36,069 bases of DNA from Bacteroidota bacterium (GTDB lineage Bacteria; Bacteroidota; Ignavibacteria; Kryptoniales; JAKASW01): NCBI GenBank assembly GCA_021789975.1, contig JAJYIT010000041.1, positions 2,064-38,132 on the forward strand, given 5' to 3'. Positions 16,329 to 24,178 of this stretch are shown here, in pieces. The translations under genes and the position numbers were made by a program. The notes below the pieces were generated by a model, which was not told where the DNA came from, searched no databases, and saw only the letters and a list, made by a program, of their open reading frames with translations. Positions within the stretch are counted from its first letter, which is position 1. Each line of letters begins with the position of its first letter.

Positions 16329-16667
16329 ATGAGCGTTACTAAAGCTGATATTGTCGAAGAGATCGCGATGCAGACTGGACTAACAAAAATAGAAACGCAG
16401 GCAGTTGTTGAGGGTTTCCTGGCTTCCGTACGCAACGCACTTGCAGATGGAAAAGTCATCGAGATCAGAGGATTCGGCAGCTTCAAAATCCGGAAAAGAA
16501 AAGGACGTATGGCTCGGAACCCAAAGACGGGACAAGCCTATCCGGTAAAGGAACAATTCGTCCCTTATTTTAAAGTGTCTAAGGAATTTAAATCCTACGT
16601 TGACGAACACGTAGGCAAGAGAGAGGAAATCGAGAAAGGAAATGTCGAGGAGGCGCCTCAGAAATGA
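16329..16667 (+). CDS. HU/IHF-family DNA-bending protein
   Basis: A 112-residue nucleoid protein. The N-terminal helices (TKADIVEEIA, TKIETQAVVEGFLASV), the GFGSFKIRKRKGRMARNPKTG beta arm and the family's RNPxTG minor-groove tip with proline are all clear. It is about 20 residues longer than standard HU because of a charged C-terminal tail. IHF-like residues (EIRGFGSF) are present, so HU versus IHF cannot be settled. AAAGGTGG gives a good ribosome site. Its stop overlaps the next start by ATGA, so the two are translationally coupled. Confidence 0.95.
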   Translation: MSVTKADIVEEIAMQTGLTKIETQAVVEGFLASVRNALADGKVIEIRGFGSFKIRKRKGRMARNPKTGQAYPVKEQFVPYFKVSKEFKSYVDEHVGKREEIEKGNVEEAPQK

Positions 16668-17635
16668 CGGCAAGGTTTTGCCCGAATTGTGGTACCGAGG
16701 TATCCTCCAGTTTTAAGTTCTGTCCTAATTGCGGAGCAACTGCTCCTCTGCAAGCACCACCGACTTCCGAACGCATCTCGGGATCGGACAAAATCTCAGA
16801 GGTGTTGGTTTGTCCGACATGTGGGTATGAAAACTCTTTGTCAGCCACAGCCTGTGAATCATGCGGGTCGTTTCTCGGTAATGCGAAAAGAAGTCAGGCG
16901 GCACCATCGGCAAACACCCCTCCACCGGCTCCTTCGAAACCTCAGAATGTGTCTCCAGCTCAACCCAAACAAAGCAGCAAGAAGAAGGGAAAACAGGAAA
17001 ATTCCAGACGCCCGGATAGACAACAGTCACCCACCCGCAGGCGTTTCCACCTTGAGCCGTTTCAAATAGGCTCCATTGCCGCGGCAGTGGTATTGGGCGG
17101 TGTACTCGTTTATGGACTTATGAGCTCCAGACCTACTGCTCCACCCGGAGGTCAATCCGGAGGGGCGTCTCAACAGCAGACTTCAGGCAACCAGCCGAGC
17201 GCCGACGTTCTTCACGAGATCAACAATTTGACAGAACTGGTAGCAAAGAATCCATCGGACCTTGACGCAACGCTTAGACTTGCAAACATGCTCCAGGATA
17301 ACAAGTTCTATGACCGCGCCCAGATATATTATAAGAACTATCTGGCGAAGGAGCCGCAAAATGTGGATGCGAGGGTGGATTATGGAGTTACACTCTTCGA
17401 AGGTGGTCATACGCAGGAAGCAATTGAAGAACTGAAACATGCACTCAAAATAAATCCCAAACATCAAATCGGACTCTTTAACCTTGGCATAATTTACTTG
17501 AATGCCGGCGACTTCAGCGATGCGATGGATTCGTTCAAGAAGTGTGTCCAGGCTGATCCGAATAGTGAAATTGGAAGAAAAGCAGAACAAACATTGCAGC
17601 AACATGCAGGCCTAGATTCTCAGGAGGTGAATTAG
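16664..17635 (+). CDS. Double zinc-ribbon, single-pass membrane TPR protein
   Basis: A 323-residue protein of unknown role. Two cytoplasmic zinc ribbons come first: CPNC...CPNC at about 6-23 and CPTC...CESC at about 48-66. A Pro/Gln/Lys-rich linker follows to about 125, then one membrane helix (about 130-150), a Gly/Gln-rich spacer and roughly three TPRs (about 180-310), including 'PQNVDARVDYGVTLFEGG' and 'KHQIGLFNLGIIYLNAG'. The TPR half should lie outside the inner membrane. The start overlaps the HU stop (ATGA). The last codons contain the ribosome site of the following small gene. It probably acts as a scaffold or assembly factor (inference). Confidence 0.85.
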   Translation: MTARFCPNCGTEVSSSFKFCPNCGATAPLQAPPTSERISGSDKISEVLVCPTCGYENSLSATACESCGSFLGNAKRSQAAPSANTPPPAPSKPQNVSPAQPKQSSKKKGKQENSRRPDRQQSPTRRRFHLEPFQIGSIAAAVVLGGVLVYGLMSSRPTAPPGGQSGGASQQQTSGNQPSADVLHEINNLTELVAKNPSDLDATLRLANMLQDNKFYDRAQIYYKNYLAKEPQNVDARVDYGVTLFEGGHTQEAIEELKHALKINPKHQIGLFNLGIIYLNAGDFSDAMDSFKKCVQADPNSEIGRKAEQTLQQHAGLDSQEVN

Positions 17636-17636
17636 A

Positions 17637-17732
17637 ATGCCGAGTGGTAAAAAGCGCAAACGTCACAAAATGGCGACCCACAAGCGAAAGAAGCGGCTTC
17701 GCAAGATGCGTCACAAGAAGAAGATTCGCTAA
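17637..17732 (+). CDS. bS22/AURKAIP1(COX24)-like small basic ribosomal protein
   Basis: A 31-residue protein made almost wholly of Lys, Arg and His, starting MPSGKKRKRHKMATHKRKKR and ending RHKKKIR. It matches from memory the AURKAIP1/COX24-domain proteins annotated in Bacteroidota and relatives, related to mitochondrial mS38 and mycobacterial bS22, which bind the small ribosomal subunit. AGGAGGTG lies seven bases upstream of the ATG, inside the end of the TPR gene, so the gene is real and well translated. It is the last gene of the sppA operon and is followed by a strong terminator. Its shortness means length-filtered gene callers miss it. Confidence 0.9.
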   Translation: MPSGKKRKRHKMATHKRKKRLRKMRHKKKIR

Positions 17733-17747
17733 TTACAATTATGCATA

Positions 17748-17795
17748 GGTGCGGTTCACCCTGTCGTCGCAGGGCGGCCGCACCATTGTTTTCTT
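17748..17795 (+). terminator. Intrinsic terminator after the bS22-like gene
   Basis: The outer stem is GGTGCGG (17748-17754) with CCGCACC (17778-17784). The inner stem is CCCTG-TCGTCG-CAGGG. A T-rich run (ATTGTTTTCTT) follows. It closes the sppA-HU-TPR-bS22 operon and lies just before the next ribosome site, so readthrough could also regulate the downstream gene. Confidence 0.65.
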
Positions 17796-17809
17796 AACTA
17801 GCGGGAGTC

Positions 17810-18700
17810 ATGATGGACATTCTCAAACGTGTCGCCGGCTTCGTTTCCATTTTTATAGTTGGGGTGCTTGTTTCTCAGTCAGCGTTCGGATGGGGATTCT
17901 GGGCACACCACGTTATCAACAAAGAGGCGGTGACCGTTCTTCCCGAACCAGTACGCGACTTCTATTCCGCAAACGTGGATTATCTCGTCGAGCATTCGAC
18001 GGATCCGGACACGCGAAGGGCTTTTGTAAAGAACGAAGCTTATTCTCATTACATGGACCTGGACCGTTACGGGGATTATCCCGATTTTCATGTGCCTGCT
18101 ACCTACGAGGATGCGGTTGAGAAGTACGGTGAGGAAACTGTCTTGAAAGACGGTATTGTGCCATGGAGAGTGGGTTGGGATGTTGATAGCCTGACCGCCG
18201 CTATGAAGGAACACGATGTGCCTTTGATCCTTCATCTTTCGGCCGACCTCGGACATTATGTGGCAGATATGCATGTTCCTCTTCACGCGACAAAGAACTA
18301 TGATGGCCAGCTCAGCGGTAACATCGGTGTTCACTTTAGATGGGAAACTGGTATACCACAGCATTTTGGAAGTGACTACAACTTCAGTAATTTTGGAAGT
18401 GTCCATTACATCAAGAATCCGGTGAAACACGCGCTCGGCATATTGGAGCATAGTTATTCGCTCTTGCCTGAAGTATTCAAGGCCGACTCACTTGCAAAGG
18501 TTGGTATTCCCAAGGACGACCTTTACCGGGTGGAAGAGAAAGAGGGTAGGAGAGAATATATTTATTCCGACCAATACTATACGAAATTCAACAAAGAACT
18601 AAACGGCATGGTGGAATCGCAAATGCGAGAGGCGGTGAGTGCGGTGGCATCTTACTGGTACACCGCCTGGGTAAATGCCGGCAAACCAAAATTCTGGTGA
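17810..18700 (+). CDS. Exported zinc-dependent phospholipase C / S1-P1 nuclease-like protein
   Basis: This 296-residue protein belongs to the trinuclear-zinc fold shared by P1/S1 nuclease and bacterial phospholipase C. A signal peptide (about 1-27) would expose W28 (WGFWAHHVI); in the fold the mature N-terminal Trp is itself a zinc ligand. Other candidate ligands are H33/H34, the Asp of 'YMDLDRYGDYP', the His/Asp set in 'HLSADLGHYVADMHVPLH' and 'GVHFRWE'. All three metal sites therefore look intact. Substrate (nucleic acid or phospholipid) cannot be decided. Two consecutive ATG codons start it, with GCGGGAG upstream. It lies nine bases before trpB. Confidence 0.85.
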   Translation: MMDILKRVAGFVSIFIVGVLVSQSAFGWGFWAHHVINKEAVTVLPEPVRDFYSANVDYLVEHSTDPDTRRAFVKNEAYSHYMDLDRYGDYPDFHVPATYEDAVEKYGEETVLKDGIVPWRVGWDVDSLTAAMKEHDVPLILHLSADLGHYVADMHVPLHATKNYDGQLSGNIGVHFRWETGIPQHFGSDYNFSNFGSVHYIKNPVKHALGILEHSYSLLPEVFKADSLAKVGIPKDDLYRVEEKEGRREYIYSDQYYTKFNKELNGMVESQMREAVSAVASYWYTAWVNAGKPKFW

Positions 18701-18709
18701 GAGTGATAT

Positions 18710-20095
18710 ATGAAATCTACAAGTGTTCCGAATAGAGTATATCTCAGTGAACGGGAAATTCCAAAGAAGTGGTACAACATTGCGGCAGACCTGAAGGAGA
18801 AGCCGCTTCCACCGCTCGATCCTCAGACGCGCAAGCCGATCACTCCCGACAAGCTGGCGGCAATATTTCCGAATAGGATTATCGAACAGGAAGTGACGCC
18901 CGATTTGTTTGTCAAGATCCCGCCGGAGGTTTTGAAGGTATATCTTAAGTGGAGACCGACGCCATTAGTGCGTGCGAGGGGGTTGGAGGAGCTTCTGGAA
19001 ACTCCTGCTCATATTTATTACAAGAATGAGAGTCTTAGTCCGGCCGGAAGTCACAAACCAAACACCGCAGTTCCACAAGCATTCTACAATAAGATTGAGG
19101 GCGTCAAGCGGCTTACCACGGAGACTGGCGCCGGTCAATGGGGGAGTGCATTGTCGATGGCATGCAATTACTTTGACCTCGGTTGTAAGGTGTTTATGGT
19201 GAAGTCGTCTTACAACCAGAAGCCGTACCGAAGGGCAATGATGCAGCTGTGGGGCGCCGAGGTGACTGCGAGTCCGAGCGAGGAGACATCCGCAGGAAAA
19301 GGAATACTTGCCGCGCACCCTGATTCCCCAGGCAGTCTCGGCATCGCGATTAGCGAGGCAGTGGAAGTAGCCGCAAGCGACGTTGATACGAAATATTCAC
19401 TCGGCAGCGTTCTCAACCATGTTCTTCTGCATCAAACGATAATCGGCGAAGAAGCGTTGAGGCAGTTTGAAAGGGTAGATGAATACCCTGATATCCTGAT
19501 AGGCTGTGTCGGCGGAGGATCAAATTTCGGAGGCTTTTCCTTTCCTTTCATCCGGGAGAAGCTTGCAGATAATCCGCGCGCCAGGAATATGCGGGTGCTT
19601 GCGGTGGAACCGTCGGCGTGTCCCACTCTGACCAAAGGCGTTCTCACCTATGACTACGGCGACACTGCCGGTCTTACCCCACTTCTGTCTATGCATAGCC
19701 TGGGGCATGATTTTATGCCGCCGGCGATCCACGCGGGTGGTCTGAGGTATCATGGAGTTGCTCCCTTGATCTCGGCTCTTGTCAACGCCGGAATTATCAA
19801 TCCCGTCGCATACTCACAGAATGAAGTCTTCGATGCTGCCGTTAAGTTTGCAAAGAGCGAAGGGATAATACCGGCACCCGAATCCTCGCACGCGATACGC
19901 GCCGCAATTGACGAAGCTTTGCGTGCCAAGTCGGAAGGAAAGAAAGAAGTGATTGCGTTCAATCTCTCGGGTCATGGCCATTTTGATATGTCCGCCTATG
20001 ATGATTATCTGCAAGGGCGGCTCGCAGATAGTACGATAAATGAAGAAGACTTGCAGCGCAATTTAAACCAGCTCAGGCACCAGACGATTTCCTGA
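18710..20095 (+). CDS. trpB: Tryptophan synthase beta-like, TrpB2 type
   Basis: This PLP enzyme joins indole and serine to make tryptophan. At 461 residues with an extra N-terminal segment ('IPKKWYNIAADL', 'FPNRIIEQE') it is the TrpB2 form, not the trpA-paired TrpB1 (about 400). The PLP lysine is K116 in GSHKPN. ETGAGQWGSAL is the catalytic loop, CVGGGSN binds the cofactor phosphate, and the C-terminal 'NLSGHGHFD' is typical. No trpA or other trp gene is nearby, as expected for TrpB2, which works as an indole-salvage or stand-alone enzyme. The short gap after the phospholipase-like gene suggests co-transcription only by position. Confidence 0.93.
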   Translation: MKSTSVPNRVYLSEREIPKKWYNIAADLKEKPLPPLDPQTRKPITPDKLAAIFPNRIIEQEVTPDLFVKIPPEVLKVYLKWRPTPLVRARGLEELLETPAHIYYKNESLSPAGSHKPNTAVPQAFYNKIEGVKRLTTETGAGQWGSALSMACNYFDLGCKVFMVKSSYNQKPYRRAMMQLWGAEVTASPSEETSAGKGILAAHPDSPGSLGIAISEAVEVAASDVDTKYSLGSVLNHVLLHQTIIGEEALRQFERVDEYPDILIGCVGGGSNFGGFSFPFIREKLADNPRARNMRVLAVEPSACPTLTKGVLTYDYGDTAGLTPLLSMHSLGHDFMPPAIHAGGLRYHGVAPLISALVNAGIINPVAYSQNEVFDAAVKFAKSEGIIPAPESSHAIRAAIDEALRAKSEGKKEVIAFNLSGHGHFDMSAYDDYLQGRLADSTINEEDLQRNLNQLRHQTIS

Positions 20096-20314
20096 CACTA
20101 TAAACCGAGGGTTATGCGAGAAGCTGGTAGAGGTGAATGAGAGGATATGTGGTGCAATACCGGTACGAGAGGTACAGGATAAGAAGGAACTCGATGAGCT
20201 GAAATACACTTCAGAGGAATTTGTTGAGAAGGCGGGAAAGGAGATAGAGGATCTGCGAGGGGTAGCATTCGGGGAGAGACAATCTGAAGGAAATGACGAC
20301 CTTGAGGCTATAGA

Positions 20315-20877
20315 GTGGAGGCGAATCGTCGCGGCGTTAACCAGTTTGACCAGGCATGCGTCAAAAATGATGGAGCGCCTTGGATATGGAACTTAGTGCA
20401 TGAATACTTCTGGAATGCGACTCAGATAGTCGACCTCTATCAAGGTGAGAGAGCATTGTTGGATTTGCGCATGACCAATATTCAAACCTGGCAGCCGCCG
20501 TTTGCGGAATTGGAAGGCTAAGCGGAAGGGAGAACTGGATAATGGTAATGTTGAAGCAGTGATCAAGGCATTGAGACGACTTAAAACCAGGAGTGAAGAA
20601 ACGCGCCGAATATGTGAGTCAGCAATAGGATACGTTGAACAAGACAAAAAGCGGATGCGATATAACTCGTTCAGAGCGCGTGGACTATTTGTAGATTCCG
20701 GTGTGATCGAATCTGCCTGCGGTGGGCAGGGCCCGATGTCGCGCTGTCATAGGAAAGCCATTAGAACCATCCGGGATGCACTGGACCGTAAAAGGACCAA
20801 ATAGCATCATTGCTCTGCGTTGTATCCTTATGAGTCATTATTGGGACGACTTTTGGGCTTACAGGGCGGCTGTTTGA
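20315..20877 (+). pseudogene. Decayed ISKra4-family transposase, three frames
   Basis: The C-terminal half of an ISKra4-type transposase survives in pieces. Frame one (about 20315-20521) gives 'DGAPWIWNLVHEYFWNATQIVDLY'-like sequence. Frame two (about 20502-20770) gives AKRKGELDNGNVEAVI and RMRYNSFRARGLFVDSGVIES. Frame three (20773-20877) gives GMHWTVKGPNSIIALR and ends in DDFWAYRAAV before TGA. Joined, they follow the expected order, including the family's DGA and SGVIES (catalytic D and E) blocks. At least two frameshifts make it inactive. The 20133-20396 stretch may be more of it but was not recognised. No terminal inverted repeats or target duplication were found. Confidence 0.8.
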
Positions 20878-20925
20878 TGAAATCCCCTTATAAATTTGCC
20901 GCACACCCTGCTGCGTGCGCTTTTC

Positions 20926-20954
20926 TTGATTTTTATGGCGGGCGGTAATATCTT
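20926..20954 (+). promoter_or_regulatory. Sigma70-like promoter for the ytxH-like gene
   Basis: TTGATT (20926-20931) and TATCTT (20949-20954) are 17 bases apart. Transcription would start near 20961, and GCGGAGG follows as ribosome site before the ATG at 20987. It lies just beyond the transposase remnant. Confidence 0.45.
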
Positions 20955-20986
20955 AAAAACGGTACTTAAATCAGCGGAGGTATATC

Positions 20987-21367
20987 ATGGCACACGAAGA
21001 TGATGGAGTCACGCGAGGATTACTTCTAGGTTTTCTCGCGGGTAGTGTCATCGGGGCAGTCACAGCCTTGCTGCTTGCGCCGAAATCTGGAAAGGAGCTT
21101 CGTAAAGATATCCAGAAGAAAACTGATGAGTTGATGGACAGCGCACAGGAACAGCTTCAGCAGGCACGGGTTAAGGCGGAAGGAATTATCGGTGAAGGGA
21201 AGAAACGGTCGGGGGACCTGGTTAGCCAAGCTAAAGAGAAAGCCGGGATGCTGATTTCGGATGCGGAAAAAATACTCGACCAGGCAAAGGGAGAAGGAAG
21301 TAAGCTTAAAGCTGCGGTCAAAGCCGGAGCTGACGCGTTCAAGGAAGAACGAACTAAGAACAGCTAA
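20987..21367 (+). CDS. YtxH-domain protein (general stress/envelope type)
   Basis: A 126-residue protein. A glycine-rich membrane helix at about 9-30 (GLLLGFLAGSVIGAVTALLLAPKSGKELR) is the YtxH signature. It is followed by a long charged, alanine-rich amphipathic helix to the end (about 40-120), which probably forms a coiled coil or lies on the membrane. Function is not established; Bacillus relatives are stress-induced. A good ribosome site (GGAGG) precedes the ATG. The next gene starts 11 bases later and has a similar architecture, so the two proteins probably act together. Confidence 0.85.
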   Translation: MAHEDDGVTRGLLLGFLAGSVIGAVTALLLAPKSGKELRKDIQKKTDELMDSAQEQLQQARVKAEGIIGEGKKRSGDLVSQAKEKAGMLISDAEKILDQAKGEGSKLKAAVKAGADAFKEERTKNS

Positions 21368-21378
21368 GGGGGCCCAGC

Positions 21379-21765
21379 GTGACCACAGTCTTTCTTATCG
21401 TTGCCTCAATCGCTCTCATCGCAATAGCTGCTGCATGCATTTATTCGATAGCGTTGATGAAAGATGCAAAACACGTTCTCAACCAGCTCGAAAGTTCCGT
21501 TAAGGAGATCTCCGAGAAATCGGCTCCTCTCCTTGAAAACGCGGGGATAATTTCCGGAAAGATAAGGGAAATCGCCGAAAGCGTAGATGGTGAGGTTACT
21601 GGTGTCAAGACTGCTGTTGATTCTCTTGTCAACGGCATTGAGGAACTCGTTGAGCTGGAACAAAAAGTCAAATCAAGAATTGAAGATCCAGTTATGGATG
21701 CCGCAGGTTACGTCGCGGGTATTGTCAACGGAATCCAAGCCTTCCTGCGGGTTCTAAGAAGCTAA
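21379..21765 (+). CDS. DUF948-like membrane-anchored coiled-coil protein
   Basis: A 128-residue protein: one N-terminal membrane helix (about 3-27, VFLIVASIALIAIAAACIYSIAL), then heptad-like helix through about 100 with 'LESSVKEISEKSAPLLENAG' typical of DUF948. The function of the family is unknown. GTG at 21379 is the start, with AAGGGGG upstream. Co-transcribed with the YtxH-domain gene, a common pairing in this kind of genome. Confidence 0.75.
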   Translation: MTTVFLIVASIALIAIAAACIYSIALMKDAKHVLNQLESSVKEISEKSAPLLENAGIISGKIREIAESVDGEVTGVKTAVDSLVNGIEELVELEQKVKSRIEDPVMDAAGYVAGIVNGIQAFLRVLRS

Positions 21766-21834
21766 CGTGATCCGGACAAAGACGAACTCTTCCGATCCCA
21801 TACCACTTTGCGAAATTCTGGTTACTTACTTGCT

Positions 21835-21905
21835 CCCGAACCGGATGCACTGGCTCAGGGTCGGGCCCCCGTCCCCATATAGCTTGGGGAGCGGGGCTGC
21901 TCGGG
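21835..21905 (+). promoter_or_regulatory. Structured leader of the EF-G2 gene with alternative pairings
   Basis: A strong hairpin lies at 21867-21896, with CCCCGTCCCC facing GGGGAGCGGGG around a nine-base loop (ten pairs, one bulge). CCCGA at 21835-21839 can pair either with TCGGG at 21861-21865 or with TCGGG at 21901-21905; the choices exclude each other. AAGGAG at 21908-21913 and the ATG at 21919 follow directly. No U-tract is present, so control of translation is more likely than termination. I could not match it to a known riboswitch class. Confidence 0.45.
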
Positions 21906-21918
21906 AAAAGGAGATCAA

Positions 21919-24015
21919 ATGAAAGAGTACAATCCATCAAATCTAAGGAACATCGCTTTGGTTGGTCACGGCGGGTCGGGCAAAACTACTTTCGCCGAAG
22001 CCATCTTGTACGCATCAGGGGTTACCACTCGGATGGGGACAATCGCCGAAGGGAACACCGTTTCGGATTACAATCACGACGAGATCGAGAGGAAAATCTC
22101 GATAAGCACTTCTCTGCTCCATTCTGATTGGCATGACGCCAAGCTCAACATACTCGATCCGCCGGGTTATCCGGATTTTCTGGGTGAGGTTAAAGCGGCC
22201 CTGCGTGTTTCGGATATAGCTCTGGTGGTTGTGAAATCTGTTGAAGGAATAGAAGTAGGTACAGAAATAGACTGGGGGTTTCTGAAAGAGTACAGGACTC
22301 CAACCTGTTTTGTAATCAACAAAGTCGATTCAGAAAATTCGGCATTTGAAAAGACTCTCGGGCAGATTCGCGAAAAACTATCGCACGACGCCGTAGTCCT
22401 GCAAGTACCTGTGGGCGAGGGAACCGGCATCGATAGTGTCGTCGATGTCCTCAAGATGAAGCTGTTGAAGTTCGATCGTGCGGCAAAAGGTGCGTTCTCG
22501 GAGATGGAGATTCCAGATGCGTTGAAAGCGACCGCCGAAAAATATCGCGAAGAAATGATCGAACAGCTTTCGGAGACTGATGAGAGCTTGCTCAACTCCT
22601 TTCTCGAAAATGGCGGACTCACGGACGAGCAGCTGAAGATAGGAATGAAGAAGGCGCTTGTCGACAGGAAGATCTTCCCGGTTTTTGCTTCTGCAGGGCT
22701 GCAGATGGTTGGTGTGGCATCTATACTCGATTTTCTTTCAGAGTTCGGCCCGTCACCACTTGATATGCCTGCCGCAACGGGTTTTAGGGTGACTAATTCA
22801 CATGAAGAAGTCAAGATAGCCAGCGACCAGGGGGCAGATCCCGCTCTCTTCATATTCAAAACTATATCCGAAAGAAACATCGGGGAACTGTCTTTGTTCA
22901 GAGTCTTTTCCGGCATTGTCATCCCCGGGATGGATTTAGTCAATCAGGCTAACGGCAAGTCAGAGAGGCTCGGCACCCTCTACATCCTCAATGGAAAAGA
23001 CAGGAAAGAAACGCCCAAGGTGATCGCCGGAGATATCGCCGCGGTTGTGAAGCTCAAGGACACTCACACTAACAACACTCTCAGTGGAAAGAATCTTCCG
23101 ATCATCATGAAGAAGATAGACTTTCCGGAACCCCTCATGCACGTTGCCATCGTGTCGAAGAATCGTCACGACGAGGACAAAGTGGCATCAGGACTGCACG
23201 CCCTTCATGAAGAAGATCCGACATTCGTTGTGGAGGTCGACCCCGAGTTGAATCAAACCGTTCTCAGTGGTCAGGGTGAGATGCACCTGCAGGTTGTCAC
23301 CCGACGACTAAAAGAAAGATACGGTGTCGATGTGGATATGGTTGAACCGGACATCCCTTATCGGGAAACCATCAGGGGGGCAGTGGCGGATTCAGAGTAT
23401 AAGCATAAGAAACAGTCGGGAGGACGCGGCCAGTATGGTCACGTGCATCTCAAGGTGGAGCCACTTGTCCGAGGCGCAGGTTTTGAGTTCGTCGATGCAG
23501 TGGTCGGAGGTGTCGTACCAGGGCGATTCATCCCTGCGGTCGAAAAAGGTGTTGTTGAAGTCTTGTCCCAAGGAGTGGTATCGGGCCACAAAGTTGTCGA
23601 TGTGAGAGTCACTCTGTTCGACGGAACCTCGCATCCGGTGGATTCCGATGAAATTTCGTTCAAGATCGCGGGTGCCATGGCCTTCAAGAAAGGATTCAGA
23701 GATGCCAAACCCATCCTGCTCGAGCCCATCTACGAATTGGAAGTGATTGTCCCCGACGAACATATGGGGGACATCATGGGGGATATATCAGGCAGGCGCG
23801 GTAAGATACTCGGAATGGAAGCCGAAGGAGGAAATCAGAAGATCAAGGCGCAAGTACCTTTGAAGGAGCTTTACAAATATGCTAATGTCGTCCGAAGCAT
23901 GACCCAGGGAAGGGGCGTCTTCCGACAGAAGTTTTCTCACTATGAGGAAGTTCCCAAGGAAGTAGCAGAAAAAATCGTGGCTGAAACACAAAAGGACAAA
24001 GTCGAACAGGAATGA
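21919..24015 (+). CDS. Elongation factor G-like GTPase (EF-G2 type)
   Basis: A 698-residue translational GTPase with all five EF-G domains. G1 is GHGGSGKT at 16-23 and G4 is NKVD at 134-137. The effector region has 'TRMGTIAEGNTVSDY', as in EF-G2, not the canonical GHIDAGKTT/RGITI pattern. The G3 site reads DPPGY (80-84), where canonical EF-G has DTPGH: the usual Thr is Pro, and the catalytic His is Tyr. Tyr is common in EF-G2, Pro is unusual. Canonical fusA should therefore be elsewhere, and this paralogue probably has slow GTPase activity or a special role in translocation or recycling (inference). ATG at 21919 follows AAGGAG. Confidence 0.92.
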   Translation: MKEYNPSNLRNIALVGHGGSGKTTFAEAILYASGVTTRMGTIAEGNTVSDYNHDEIERKISISTSLLHSDWHDAKLNILDPPGYPDFLGEVKAALRVSDIALVVVKSVEGIEVGTEIDWGFLKEYRTPTCFVINKVDSENSAFEKTLGQIREKLSHDAVVLQVPVGEGTGIDSVVDVLKMKLLKFDRAAKGAFSEMEIPDALKATAEKYREEMIEQLSETDESLLNSFLENGGLTDEQLKIGMKKALVDRKIFPVFASAGLQMVGVASILDFLSEFGPSPLDMPAATGFRVTNSHEEVKIASDQGADPALFIFKTISERNIGELSLFRVFSGIVIPGMDLVNQANGKSERLGTLYILNGKDRKETPKVIAGDIAAVVKLKDTHTNNTLSGKNLPIIMKKIDFPEPLMHVAIVSKNRHDEDKVASGLHALHEEDPTFVVEVDPELNQTVLSGQGEMHLQVVTRRLKERYGVDVDMVEPDIPYRETIRGAVADSEYKHKKQSGGRGQYGHVHLKVEPLVRGAGFEFVDAVVGGVVPGRFIPAVEKGVVEVLSQGVVSGHKVVDVRVTLFDGTSHPVDSDEISFKIAGAMAFKKGFRDAKPILLEPIYELEVIVPDEHMGDIMGDISGRRGKILGMEAEGGNQKIKAQVPLKELYKYANVVRSMTQGRGVFRQKFSHYEEVPKEVAEKIVAETQKDKVEQE

Positions 24016-24032
24016 ATTCAAGATTGAAATCT

Positions 24033-24175
24033 CAAGCTCCAAACTCAAATCAAGTTCCAATTTCCAGGAAACGAATGACCGGTGGACGTTTGAGCGGTTT
24101 CCCGAGGTGGGTTTGGAGTTTTGCATTTAGCGCATCGAATTGGTTTGGACTTTGGAATTCGGAGTTTGGAGCTTG
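24033..24175. repeat. Intergenic inverted repeat (CAAGCTCCAAACTC arms)
   Basis: The arms are 14-base perfect inverted repeats, CAAGCTCCAAACTC at 24033-24046 and GAGTTTGGAGCTTG at 24162-24175, with weaker pairing inward. It fills the gap between the EF-G2 and HIT genes. The style matches dispersed 'TTTGGAATTTGGAGCTTG' intergenic palindromes. The right arm supplies the GGAG ribosome site of the HIT gene. Confidence 0.8.
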
Positions 24176-24178
24176 GCG

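Noticed and set aside
16642-16653. GAGGCGCCTC palindrome near the TPR gene start
   Set aside because: Ten bases with no loop; it cannot form a stable RNA hairpin and probably reflects codon content.
20133-20396. 87-residue GTG-started ORF
   Set aside because: It partly overlaps the transposase remnant in another frame and was not recognised; it may be further transposase debris.
20911-20936. Possible terminator (CGCAC...GTGCG then T-rich)
   Set aside because: Only five pairs with a ten-base loop and an interrupted T-run; it overlaps the candidate ytxH promoter.
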